Part shown: in pieces, positions 35,401 to 46,540 of the stretch
How positions within the stretch are numbered: position 1 is the first letter of the stretch
How the letters are laid out: the number at the start of each line of letters is the position of its first letter
DNA from: Gnetum montanum
Lineage: Eukaryota; Streptophyta; Gnetopsida; Gnetales; Gnetaceae
DNA: 64,000 bases
NCBI GenBank assembly: GCA_015680685.1
Contig: MNCI01036143.1
Location: 1 to 64,000 of the forward strand
Reading direction: 5' to 3'
Position numbers and translations under genes: made by a program
Notes under the pieces: model-generated
The model's database searches: none
What the model was told of the DNA's origin: nothing
Seen by the model: the letters and a program-made list of their open reading frames with translations, nothing else

Positions 35401-37400
35401 TTTGGCCCACACTTGGTCATGAGGGATCCTTTGGCCAATAGTTGGTCACGAGGGACCATTGGGTCAATGCTTGGTCACGAGGGTTTATTGGGCCAACCCT
35501 TCGTCACGAGGGACTGTTGGGCCAACACTTGGTCACGACGGACCGTTTGGCCAATAGTTGGTCTCGTGAGAATGCTCGTGCGAACGCAGCTATGCAAGGT
35601 GCTCCCATGGAGAGCACTCTCACGGGAGCACCATGAGGTGCTCCCAAGGAGAACACTATCTCTCCCCATATATGTTGATTGGGCCAGTTGCAGCCATACC
35701 ATGCTACACTCTTATAAATTTGGTCATGAGGGACCATTGGGCCAACCCTTGGTCACGAGTGTCCATTTGGCCAACACTTGGCCACAAGGGACCGTTGGGA
35801 ATACCCTTGGTCACGAGGGACTGTTGGGACAACCTTTGGTCATGAGGGATCTTTAGGACAACCCTTGGTCACGAGGGACCATTGGGACAACCCTTGGTCA
35901 CGAGGGACCGTTTGTTCAAGACTTGGTCATGAGTGTCGCTTTGGCCAACACTTTTTCACGAGGGACACTTGGGCCAACCCTTGGTCACGAGGGACCATTT
36001 TGCCAATAGTTGGTCATGAGGGACCGTTGGGCCAACAATTGGTCACGAGGGACCGTTTGGCCAACACTTGCTCACGAGGGTCCGTTAGGCCATCACTTGG
36101 TCTCGTGAGAGCGCTCGTGGCAGTGTAGCTATGTGAGGTGCTCCCATGGAGAGAACTCTCACGAGAGCATCATGCAGTGCCCCTAGGGAGAATGCTACCT
36201 CTCCCCATATATGTTGATTGGGCCAATTTAAAGCATACCATCCTGCACCCTTATAAATTTGGTCATGAGGGATTGTTGGGCCAACCCTTAGTCACGAGGG
36301 ACCGTTTTGCCAACAGTTGGTTACAAGGGACCGTTGGGCCAATCCTTGATCACGAGGGACCGTTTGGCCAACACTTGCTCACAAGGTTCTGTTGGGCCAA
36401 CCCTTGGTCATGAGGGTTCGTTTGGCCAACACTTGGTCATGAGGGTCCATTTGGCCAATGCTTCGTCATGAGGAACCGTTTGGCCAACACTTGGTCACGA
36501 GGGTTCATTAGACCATCACTTGGTCTCGTGAAAGCACTTGTGCTAGTGCAGCTATGCGAGGTACTCCCTTGGAGAGCACTCTCGTGAGAGCATCTTGCGG
36601 TACCCCCAGGGAGAATGCTACCTCTCCCCATATATGTTGATTGGGCTAGTTTCAGCCATACCATCCTACACCCTTATAAATTTGGTCACGAGGGACCATT
36701 GGGCCAAAACTTGGTCGTGAGGGACCATTGGGCCAACCCTTTGTCACAAGGGACTATTTGGCCATCACTTGCTCACGAGGGACTGTTTGGCCAACAATTG
36801 GTCATGAGGGACAGTATCACCAACAGTTGGTCACGAGGGACCATTTCACCAAGACTTGGTCATGAGGGACCATTTGGGCAACACTTGTTCACGAGGGACC
36901 ATTTCACCAAGACTTGGTCATGAGGGACCGTTTGGCCAACACTTGCTCATGAGGGTTTGTTAGACCATCACTTGGTCTTGTGAGAGCGCTCATGCCAGTG
37001 TAGCTATGCAAGGTGCTCCCATGGAGAGCACTCTCACGAGAGCACCGTGCGATGCCCCCAGGGAGAACGCTACCTCTCCCCATATATGTTGATTAGGACA
37101 GTTTCAGCCATACCATCCTGCACCCTTATAAATTTGGTCACAGGGGACTGTTGGGCCAACCCTTGGTCACGAGTATCCATTTGGCCAACCCTTGGTCACC
37201 AGGGACCGTTTGGCCAACACTTGGTCACGAGGGACCGTATCACCAACAATTGCTCATGAGGGACCGTTTGGCCAACACTTGGTCATGAGGGACCGTTTGG
37301 CCAACACTTGGTCACAAGGGACCGTTTGGCCAACAATTGGTCATGAGTGACCATTGTGACAACCCTTGGTCATGAGGGACCCTTTGGTGAACAGTTGGTC
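32406..37400 (+). repeat. 29-bp satellite array (about 5 kb)
   Basis: Tandem units of 29 bp with consensus 'GGTCACGAGGGACCGTTTGG' followed by 'CCAACACTT'. The variants are mostly C/T at position 6 (CACGAG or CATGAG), GTTT or GTTG or AGTG at positions 15-18, and ACA or ACC near the end. Eight longer units of another kind interrupt it. Because 29 is not a multiple of three, one reading frame passes through the unit in all three phases and gives a 29-residue repeat ('GPTLGHEGP', 'GQHLVTRD', 'WANTWSRG'). The many open frames here are a by-product of the repeat and are not genes. Confidence 0.93.
33115..37135 (+). repeat. Eight interspersed longer units inside the satellite
   Basis: Units at about 33,115-33,238, 33,268-33,389, 34,143-34,303, 35,177-35,300, 35,561-35,722, 36,099-36,263, 36,521-36,682 and 36,974-37,135. 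Each runs from 'GGTCTCGTGAGAG' to 'CACCCTTATAAATTTGG' and contains 'CCCCATATATGTTGATTGGG'. Two size classes exist: about 122 bp, and about 162 bp with an extra GAGAGC/GCTCTC hairpin segment. All point the same way and all end with a TATA-like TTATAAAT just before the 29-bp units resume. Confidence 0.85.
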
Positions 37401-37402
37401 CC

Positions 37403-37435
37403 ACTAGAAAGACATGCACCCATGCCTAAAGGTTG
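37403..37435 (-). repeat. Inner inverted repeat, right
   Basis: Reverse complement of 32,373-32,405 with about three mismatches ('ACATGCACCCATGCCTA'). Confidence 0.75.
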
Positions 37436-37750
37436 GTGGCTTCTCTGGATTTAGAAATTGAAAAAAAAGAGAGAAAAAAAAAGAAAAAAAGAAAAAAAGA
37501 AAGAAGAGAAAAAAAAAGAGACAAAGAAAGTTTCACAAAGCAAAAATCACTCCTCCCTGGAACCAAACGCCAAGTGATCGTATGCCTTATTGTTATGATA
37601 CTCTCATAGTTGCTCATCATGGGATGAAACAATGCGGTGTCACTGATTAGAGGAATGGACTTGGTCCTAATCTTGGAATGACAGGTTAATGACACATTAA
37701 TCATGCTTTACACATAGGATTCATTGTACCCTGGGTTAGTTACCTCATAT

Positions 37751-38875
37751 CCCAATGTCTACAATCCCTTCTATAGTTCATCCCACCTCACTATTCATGT
37801 AATTGTCATTCATGTCTTGTATAGCATAGAATTCTTACCTCATAACGATGATACTTACATGTGTGTGTTATGTGGAACTAGTGTAGATTACAATTAACCC
37901 TTCTAGTGCCTACAGACACTTTTAAGTGGGGTTACACAAGGGCATCATAGGTTGGAACCTACTGTGGGGAGGACCCACTTGTGTAATTTTTTGTAATGTG
38001 CACTCCTAAAAAATATTCCACACACCATCTATTACCCTCAGCATATTTTCAATAATATTCTTTCCCTTATTACTATCCCTTTAATTTGAATGTTTCTATG
38101 AACCATCACATAGCATTTTTTTCCCTTACCACCCAAGGCCCTTATTGATCAATTCCACACCACCATAATTTTTGTGCCCTCAAAACTCGTTGAATTATCC
38201 TCAACCCATTTAACAACAATCTAGGTGTCCTTAATTTCAATTGTAATTTCATGAAAAGCTTAAAAATTTGGTATCTTTCATTGTGCCCTAATATCAATAG
38301 GTTGTGATATCGCATACACAATATCGCGACCGATGCGATATCATGTAGGTGATATCACGTCCCACCAACCTATATATTCATGACCCCGTCATGCCACTTA
38401 ACATCATTTGCAACTATTCACATGGGGGAGTTTTTCAATTTTTTCTCTACAACTTGTGATTACACATCCCTTGCTTTCATACCCATATCTCACTAGTTGG
38501 TCCTTCGATTTTCATTCCATTTGAACCCACTTGAACCCAAAGTGTTTAGCTTAGTCGTGGGGGAGGGGCATACACCGAACAGTGCATAACATTTTTGAAA
38601 TTTATCATCACCCAAAGGACATTATCAAGGGTAATTAATTATGAAATTAAGGATAAATGTGTTAAAAATAATTTCATCCCCTTAGTTATACCAAGAAATT
38701 AGATTTGGAAACCACCTAAGCAAAGAGGATTCAACATTATAATATTTCAGGAATATTTTAATTAACATCAAACAGAGATAGAGAAAATACATTAAGGTAA
38801 CCAATAAGGTATAACCTAACTTTGGTAACAACCTTACTAACGATTGGCCTCATGTGATTGTAGATGGCCCCGAAA
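37751..38875 (+). other. Family I internal non-coding region, unit 2, right part
   Basis: Colinear with 25,570-26,635 of unit 1. It includes the promoter-like module: ATATC palindromes at about 38,303-38,355, 'CCTATATATTCATGACC' at about 38,370 and the G-rich 'AGTCGTGGGGGAGGGG' at about 38,553. Confidence 0.75.
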
Positions 38876-39642
38876 TGTGGATAACAGGAAGGTCCTGCTT
38901 AAGGTGAGAGCAAACAACCTAGGAGATGTGAAGGACAAGTTCCTATCAAACAACATGTAGAGTAGGAGGAACAATCATTTAGCATCCACCAAGAAGACCC
39001 TACTACTGTACAATCAAGGCAACCAGAAGGAGGGGCTGCTGCAGCGTCTGAATAGGGACCACATCTCATGTTGCCCCAAGATTGTGTTCAAGCCATCCAG
39101 GAAAGGTCCATATTCATTGTAATGATTGTGGAATTAAAATTTGGATATTCTGAAAAATTTTCTCTAGAGGCCATTAGGGACCATCTCAAAGGGTCTCCAT
39201 TATGGCATGTCCTCTCTAAAAGCGGTGCCTGGTGCTTAGGGGAAATGTACCAATTTTGGCACAACAAAGAACATGGCACCATGGTTCACATTTGTGGTGT
39301 GACCATTGACTTCTCTATTTAGGCCATTTTGCAAGTATTAAACCTTCTGAATATAGGACCAAAGGTTGGTTAGTTGTCTACTCGCTTAGACCCTCATGCA
39401 CAATGAGTTTGGCTAGAAAGGATGTATGGCAAGGAGGATAAGATGTTTGGGGAGTTGACGACGAAAGAGAGAATATATTTCAAAATAGGGACTTATCACC
39501 TCTTCCACACAAAGGGTTTAAAAATAATTTCAACATATGCATCAAGAGGATGTGCAGTGTTGATGGGAAAGGTTAATGCTAACCTACCTCATCTATATTT
39601 TACAGAGATTCTGAGGCAATTTGAAGAATGGAAGATAGGGAA
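38876..39642 (+). pseudogene. Family I second ORF, unit 2, N-terminal part
   Basis: Colinear with 26,632-27,390. Open pieces lie at 39,068-39,322 and 39,422-39,655, including 'MYQFWHNKEHGTMVHICGV' and 'GCAVLMGKVNANLPHLYF'. The family II insertion cuts it after 'EEWKIG'. The coding resumes at 62,062, but the stretch equal to 27,391-28,139 of unit 1 is gone. Confidence 0.75.
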
Positions 39643-39884
39643 TGAAATACCCTAAACTTTTAGGGCATCCTTGCTTCACCAGGCCGTCGTGATTCAGGTA
39701 GCATCATGGCAATTCATTAGGAGATGGATGTTCTGGGCTTTAGGCCGAATAGTTTGGAAAATTTTCTAGCTAGGTAATTTGTCCAGTTGACAGCCTATAC
39801 AGAAGCGATGTGGAGAGTTGTCAGTGGTGCTAAAAATGTGTAATACAGTTTGGCAAGTTTTCTAGTCAAGAATTTTGCTACACT

Positions 39885-40525
39885 ACGCAATGCTATATAG
39901 CATAGCAGGCTTTGGGAGACAGTTGTTCAAACAGTCAACTGTAAATTGTTGCAAGACAAGGTGTTACGCTATGCTACACTATGTAGCGTGGCATAGCATA
40001 GAGAAAGCAAGACAGGAAGGCTCAACATACTTAGTGATTTTCAATTGCACTAAGATATCACCTCTAACCTTTGAAAATGGTTGCTTCACTCAGCTCCAAG
40101 TTCTTTAGCAATGACTCCTTCACTAGAAAGCAACAAACTTAGCAAAAAAGCAGGCCATGTCGGTTGCTACACTATGCTACATAGCATAGCATAGTGTAGC
40201 AACTCTACGGGAATAATAAAAGACATCTTAAAGGGCGGGATAAGAAAGTTCGCAAACTTCACAGTGCAAAAGGAAAGTTTATAGATTGGCGATGTTTTCG
40301 TGACTAAGGCCAGCTGCTGCATCATGCTACGCTACATAGCGTAGCATAGCATAGCAGATATGCAATAAATAGTTAGCACACTTCAAAGGTTTCTAGCACA
40401 TGCAGCAGGATGCAATGCAAGTTTTTACTTTGAACTGATGGCTACGCTATGCTACATAGCATAACACGGCAAACAAGTTGCCATGCTACGCCCACATGCT
40501 ACGCTACAAAGCATGGCACGGTGTA
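39885..40525 (+). promoter_or_regulatory. Cluster of TAGCATAGC/GCTATGCTA hairpins in LTR D
   Basis: At least six inverted-repeat sites. The best are 40,163-40,203 (17-bp arms GTTGCTACACTATGCTA around a 7-base loop) and the site near 40,325 (11-bp arms ATGCTACGCTA around CA). They lie 0.2-0.9 kb upstream of the TATA box. LTR E keeps each site, and several base changes there are matched in both arms. Confidence 0.65.
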
Positions 40526-40750
40526 GCAAACAACTATGTCACATCAATGCACTTCACCTAATTACACCGTTGACACACATCAAAATCTGATAGTGCAATT
40601 ATAGCATGGCAGGTTCACAATTACAGCATGGCAAGCTCATCCAATGGACATGTACATCCAATAGTCATGCATGCCCATGCAGCATAGACAAGTCAACATA
40701 GGCCCAGGGAACATGACATCCAAACCACATCTTTTGTGTGCCCTTGTTCC

Positions 40751-40758
40751 TATAAATA
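40751..40758 (+). promoter_or_regulatory. TATA box of LTR D
   Basis: TATAAATA in 'TCCTATAAATACC'. The LTR E equivalent is 60,709-60,716. Confidence 0.75.
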
Positions 40759-41789
40759 CCCCAATGAGCAATGCTCAAGGGGATCCTTTTCAATCTTTTT
40801 GATTGGCTGGTCGTCTAGTTGGTGAATTGGCTGGCAAGCAAGAAAAAGATTAGCATTGTATTCTTAAGCATTATAAACATCTTGTTTGACACTACAAATA
40901 GTTGGAATTCTCGTTTGACATTTTTTTCTACTCTTTCCTGCTATCCTCATAGCATTTTGCATTGTTGACTCTTCAGTCCACGTTCAAGCATACAGTTATC
41001 TTGCTCTGGACGTCTTGGTTACCTTTGGGATCTCTACGCCTCCCAGCATCACACAACCAATTGTATCCACCTTGACAGAGTGAAGTCTTAATCTTGAAGT
41101 GCTACATTTTCCTAACTGCATTTTACCTTGTTTTCCTGTTTATCATTGCATTTTTACATTATTTTCCTATTATCATTTTATGCGTGAAGTCTTGTTTTCA
41201 AATTATCCATTTACGAAAGGTTATATTAAGACCGACTAAGTCCCTGTTTGATCGACCAGACCATTTAGGACACCCCATATCCATTTTATCCAGCATGACC
41301 CTTGCACAGATACGGGGTTAAGACTGTCAGCAACCAATGACCTCTCAGTGCTTTCTAACCACCGATGCTTTTGGTCACTACAGTTTTCTAGTGCTAGAAG
41401 GAGGGCCTTTGGTGCCTTTCGTGTGTTTTATAGGACTCCTGTAAGCTTTCTACATCCTAATACATATGAGCGTAAACTTGAGATCCATTTGTGGTTGTTT
41501 ACACATTGTACGGTGTAGATTAGTCACTTCGATGGTTCCTTCGAAACCCTACAAGACATAAAGCCTCTGTTCACCATCTCACTTCCTCATTTTTTATGGT
41601 AGTCTTGCACGTGTTCTGTACCCTATCCTGCATTAGTGTAAATGTGATAACCTTTTGTGTTGTTTACACATCGTGTAGTATAGAGCGGTCGCTCTAACGA
41701 TACCTCTGGAATTTGGCAAGACATAAAGCCTTTTTGATTGCTTTCCGATTTCCTTGCTTTTCTGGTTTGCAGAATCGTTTAGCTTTTTG

Positions 41790-44090
41790 ATGATGGCCTT
41801 CTCAAGCATCGTTGATAACACCTTTAACATCGAGGTTTCCATCATGGTTTAAGGCATCACTGGTGCTGAACAACTGGCCAACCCAATGCTGGAAACACCT
41901 CGATCCCTCAGGATCCAAAACTAGGGACCTGAGGGCTTGGCCTAGCAACATGAAAGTTATAACTTCCTCTATGCAAAGGTGTAGGCAAATCTTCGCTTGG
42001 ATGTGCATAAAATTGAAGACAAACATAGCTTCGAGTTCACGTACTGCGATGGGAAGGAATTTGTTCCCATTCCCGATGCTACGATCCCTTTGACACAGAC
42101 GAATCAATGGCTTCTAGACCAGCTAATCCAATTGGCTAAACTTAGGGAACAATAATACATAGCGTCTAACCATGAGGATGCCTTCTAGGATGGACAGGAG
42201 GAACTCGATTCCCAATCCAATGGGGGAGGTCAAACCAATCTCATCACCATCCCTCCTACCCAGTCTTTCAGGACCTACCCATTTTCTATCGTCATTCCCT
42301 TTGTAATCACACCTACGCTTCTGCAACCTACAACTACACCTGCAATGGGTAGTCACATCATCTTCCTAGCGTATCAACACCCTTATTGGCCAATTTCATT
42401 TGCAGCCACTATTTCTCTATAGACCACTCATCAGTTCATTCCTATGATGCATCACACACCAATCATGGCTAACCTACACATGTTCACACCATGCCTACCT
42501 CACAGTTGTATGCAACTTCTACTTCCATTCCTACATTTACACGTCCTACCATCAATGGTGGGACTAGGCCCATCCACGTGGTGGACCCCATTCCCTGCTC
42601 CCCTTGCTATGCTACCATCATAGATGTTTGACCACGTTCCCCACTAGGCTTACCAAAACCTAGAAATGGTGCAACCTGGGGTGGGAATATGGTCACCTCC
42701 ACCTCACACACAACCCGCCCATTTCGTGCCGCAACCCACAGTCACTGCCTCAACAACACCATCTTCTGGGTGGTGGACAATGCAAGGAGCACCCTTCATA
42801 GGGGCCATCCCAATGGTACTGTCGATGGTTCACATTGCCAACCCCTCCATATAATAGATGGGAGCTACTTCAGCAGTTTCCCAATAGTCCACATCATCGA
42901 AGAGTGTGCATCAAGCATTCTAGCTCATCCAGATCCTTATCAAGAAAATAAAATGTCTCAAAGCTGTCAAGTCTGATATGGTATAAGTCATGGACTTTTA
43001 CTAGATGAACCTATCATCCGTGCAATCCCTACACTCACATTACCCCTAAGGATGTCCCTCCCCCACTTCACGAAGTACAATGGGAAGGGGGATCCCAATG
43101 CACATCTTGTTACCTTTAGGTTTGAATCCTTTCTGTTGCAACAATGGCCACACACGATTATACGTGTCTTTGCCATATATCTGGCTGGGAAGGACTTGGA
43201 TTGGTACCATGTGTTGCCACACTCATCTATTTCAACTCTAGAGGAGCTTCTAACCCAGTTCGTAACATGCTTCAAGTATAACTTGAAGGCAAAAACCACG
43301 CTAGATCAATTGATGAGTGTGAAGCAGGATCCTCTGGAACCAGTCCAAAAGTTCATCCAATGTTGGAGTGCAACCCTTAATGAAATTCATGAGCCCATTG
43401 TGGAGGCCCAGTTGCTAGCCATCTTTAAGGATGTAGTGAATGACTTCATCAAGTCTAAGTTGTACTACCTTCCTCCTCGCACTCTTAGTCAGGTCTTCGC
43501 TCAGACTAAGAGTATATAGGATGCGGCCAAGGCAAGTAAAGACTCGTCCTATAACACCTTTACAAAGAAGGATAAGGGTAAGGCCCCAATAGCCACAGTG
43601 GCTGCTGTGGCGACCAAGGCCAAGCCAAAACCTAGTAACAATGGTAACAAGAACAACAAGAAACTGGCCGCACCCACTGCTAACCCCGTGTCCAAGCAGG
43701 GAAAAGTGCCACAACCTTCTGTACCCATACCCAAGACATCTGCACAATCATGAACAAACTTTGAGCATAAATATCGCTCAAAGTACACCCGACTACCTCT
43801 CAAGCCTTCAGAACTTGTGAAGCAGCTACTGGAGATGGGACATATCCAACATAAGTAGATGTCAGAAGAAGGAATTAGGAGACATTAGTGCTATTGTGAA
43901 CCCCTCTTTGGCCTTGCCCAATGAGCCTCTAGTCCCTAAGGATTTTAGGTTAGATCAATTTTATGACTACCATCAACAGTGTGGTCACAATACAGATTAC
44001 TATCTAGCATTGCATGATGACATCCAAAGGTTGATTGATGAGTGGAAACTAGTGCTAGATGAAAGCAACCCAGTACACCTTGAAAATTAA
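41790..44090 (+). pseudogene. Family II gag (Tat lineage), broken
   Basis: The N-terminal part (41,790-42,160, 'MAFSSIVDNTFNIEV' and on) is followed by a Pro/Thr/His-rich linker (42,190-42,960). The retrotransposon gag domain lies at 43,052-43,519 ('FTKYNGKGDPNAHLVTF', 'DWYHVLPHSSISTLEELLTQ') and a Lys/Ala-rich basic stretch at 43,560-43,740. At 43,896-44,090 comes the motif 'FYDYHQQCGHNTDYYLALHD', the usual Y-x-x-x-H-x-x-x-G-H-x-T segment at the end of Tat gags (the normal C of the C-x-x-H pair is D here). About six stops break it. Function in the family: capsid and RNA packaging. Confidence 0.85.
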
Positions 44091-46366
44091 TCTCTACATA
44101 TCTACACCGACCCCATCAATGCTAGTAATTCCAGTTACATCATCAATACCATTGGCATTGATAGTAGCCCTAGGCTGCCCCAACAACTGTTTGTGGTTCG
44201 CATGCCTTAGCCTAGTGCACCAGCACCACGAGCAACTGACCAAAGCTTGTAGAAACCATTTGTCCTGAGGGTTCCTCCCCAGTCATCCACACCCATGCCA
44301 CCTATTAGCAAAATCACACCACCCCAGACATTAACACCATTAGCTCCATTTGTTATAAGGGGGCCAACTCCTTCAACAGCCCCCATTCCATTCAAGACAG
44401 TTGAACAACCTTCTCGTCCTAAAAAATGAGAAGTTCTTTTCATAGGCGAGACGTCGAAGGGGAGTACCGCCTCAAGTATTTCCAAGCCTACATCTTCACC
44501 CCCTACATCTATGCCCTCATAACCAAATAGGAACGTTGATACAACCACATAGTCCATGCTGCTCCACCAAAAAGGGTTTGAACCTAGATCTGAATCCACC
44601 CCCCTTGGGAAATTCATCTTCTAGGATGAATAGAAGAAGAGAAAGGTGGTAAACAGGGGGTGGACAGGACCTCTTGGATGCCCTCACTCAGGTCAAATAA
44701 GCTCTAAAATAGAAAAAAACTACACTGAGCTTGTACGACCTAATCATGACATCTGTCCCACACCGTGAGGGTCTGATCCACATGTTGACAGTGATTCTGG
44801 TCAATGAAGACATGCCAGCAGAAGAGGAAGCAATCCACTCGGTCATGCTTCCCTTTGCACTTGTAGAGCCAGAGCCAGCCCAACTAACTTTTAGTGATGG
44901 TTCCATTAGGAAAGATCCCGAAGGGGGCCAGGTGACTACAGCACCCGTATTCATCATAATTCGGGTTGGCCAACACCAGATTCGAATGGTACATGTTGTT
45001 GATGGCACTGCCATGAATGTCATTCCCTTCCCTATTGTGGATAAGTTGGACCTAGTCAACCAGATCAAACCCATGATGATGTCATGCTTGAGGTCATTCA
45101 ATGAGGCATAGGTTGTGGTGAAGGGAACAGTCCACATAGACTTCGTAGAAGGGGACCAGTTCCCCATTGTTGGCGACCGTTTGGGACGTGACCCCCAACG
45201 AGTGTCCTCAAACAGGATTTAGGTGCCTTCTAGTCTCTGGCAACACCAAGGCCCAGATACCTCCAAATAAACTCAGTAGTTAATCTGAGTATGTGTGTGT
45301 GCTGTTGCGGCGTGTGGTTGTGTAAAATGTAACAATTGCATTGTGTGTGAACTACAAATGACTTACTTTAAAGAGATTCAGCCAACTTTGCCAAGTACTG
45401 TGAGTTATTGAAAATTTCCTATTTTGTTTAACTACCTAGTCTACACGATCCTTATAATACCTACTTGTAACAAATAAAATTCTGCAAAAACATTTGAGCA
45501 CAAGTCCGCAATCTACTCCTAATATTCCCCAGAGAAAGAGATAGTTCCACAAGAAAACTAGAAATAGAGCAAGATTCGATGGAAATAAGCAGAAAAGAAA
45601 AGAAAGCAGATTTGTGTAGACCTCAAATATTTAAACAAGGTAAAATGACACGAGTAAACACTTCGCAATAAAGCTATCCCAAATTCAATATCTACGAATT
45701 GTTCAAACTTCCAAGGCTCAAACAAGCAATATCTTCAAGACAATCCTACTATGCTACCAAAAATTGCTGCGTAAACTACCACGTACGAGACTCCATTTTG
45801 ACTAGATAATAGATGTCAACGATTGCATTCAAACAGAACCTTTAAAAGACTTGACAATTTCTGATTGAAATACCACGGGAATTCACTTTAAAGATAAAAA
45901 GAAGCTATTCTGGTCCCATCAAAATACCAAAGATTTTCTGAACCCTCTCGACTACTGAATTGTTCAACGGCGTGACTACAAACAGAGGCTCTCTTACAAC
46001 AATCCCAATAGCAGTTCCCACACGTTGCACAATAATGAAATTTACTACTAAAATGCTCTTAAGGCTTTTAAACACAAGCGCTTCTATGGCAAAATTTTAA
46101 TAGAAATTTCTATCGGGCAACAAGAACAATAAGAGCAATCTAAAAATCCCAAAATTACTTGCCAAGGATGATACTATCTAAACCACTAGCTAAACAATTT
46201 AAACAAAACAAAAAATGAAATGCATAACTCACAGGACCATGACAAAGAGGCTGAAATCTTTATTCTAGCAAGCCATCTTCCAAGAAATCTTCTTTACAAA
46301 TCTTCCAAGTGTGATGTGTGAGACCCCTTGTGATTCTCTCCCTCTTCCTCCTTGACCCCTGAAGCC

Positions 46367-46374
46367 TTTTTATA
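46367..46374 (-). promoter_or_regulatory. TATA box of insertion G
   Basis: TATAAAAA on the minus strand, followed by 'GGCTTCAGGGGTCAAGGAGG', equal in place to 18,870 of element F. Confidence 0.6.
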
Positions 46375-46524
46375 GGGTTCAAAGGTAGGTAGGGAAGTTA
46401 CATATTCAAAAATATCTCACCTAACTTTTCTCGCAAGCAACTTAGCCAACCAATGAGGAGATTACTTGCCCAACAAGATAGGAGGTTACTTGCCCAACAA
46501 GTTAGGTAAGTTACAACAATTTTG

Positions 46525-46540
46525 GGTGGTTGCAACCACC
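46525..46540. promoter_or_regulatory. 16-bp perfect palindrome GGTGGTTGCAACCACC
   Basis: About 150 bp upstream of the minus-strand TATA box of insertion G. Element F has a related 'CCATGGTGGTTGTAACTACC' at the equivalent distance from its TATA box. Confidence 0.7.

Larger units (their letters stand above)
32093..37750 (+). mobile_element. 5.66-kb insertion with inverted termini carrying satellite DNA
   Basis: Compared with unit 1, where the flanks meet directly near 25,568, unit 2 holds extra DNA here. Its ends are inverted relative to each other: left 'ATAAGAGGTTCTGTCCAGGG' with 'TACAGTGAT' after it, right (reverse complement) 'ATATGAGGTAACTAACCCAG' with 'GGTACAATGAAT' after it. A second, stronger inverted pair hugs the satellite (32,373-32,405 and 37,403-37,435, 33 bp, about three mismatches). 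The arms between the outer and inner pairs are unrelated in sequence, and the right arm has an A/G-rich run at 37,457-37,530. No transposase frame is seen. A non-autonomous DNA transposon is the best guess, but a clear target-site duplication was not found. Confidence 0.55.
39643..41760 (+). mobile_element. LTR D, family II (Tat lineage), 5' LTR
   Basis: Begins TGAAATACCCTAAAC, matching TGAAACACCCTAAAT at 59,614, and aligns with 59,614-61,740 throughout. Directly at its start is a hairpin (CCCTAAA, four or so bases, TTTAGGG) kept in both copies by paired change. The U3 part carries many GCTACGCTA/TAGCGTAGC inverted motifs (39,885-40,525), then a TATA box at 40,751-40,758. The 3' border cannot be set exactly, because the similarity with the other copy runs on into gag. 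The primer site was not recognised. Confidence 0.8.

Noticed and set aside
32811-37259. Many open frames of 60-191 codons in the satellite
   Set aside because: They arise because the 29-bp unit lacks stops in nearly all frames. They share no start context and follow the repeat, not a gene.
32406-37400. CRISPR-like array (29-bp repeats)
   Set aside because: The 29-bp units abut without unique spacers, vary in sequence and lie in plant transposon DNA. It is a satellite.
32099-37743. hAT origin of the satellite insertion (CAGGG ends)
   Set aside because: The ends contain CAGGGTACA, but the inverted match continues outside it, and the 8-bp flanks do not form a convincing duplicate. Left unassigned.
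44207-45167. Minus-strand frames of 136 and 159 codons over gag-protease
   Set aside because: They are shadows of the plus-strand family II coding. The plus strand carries the recognised motifs.
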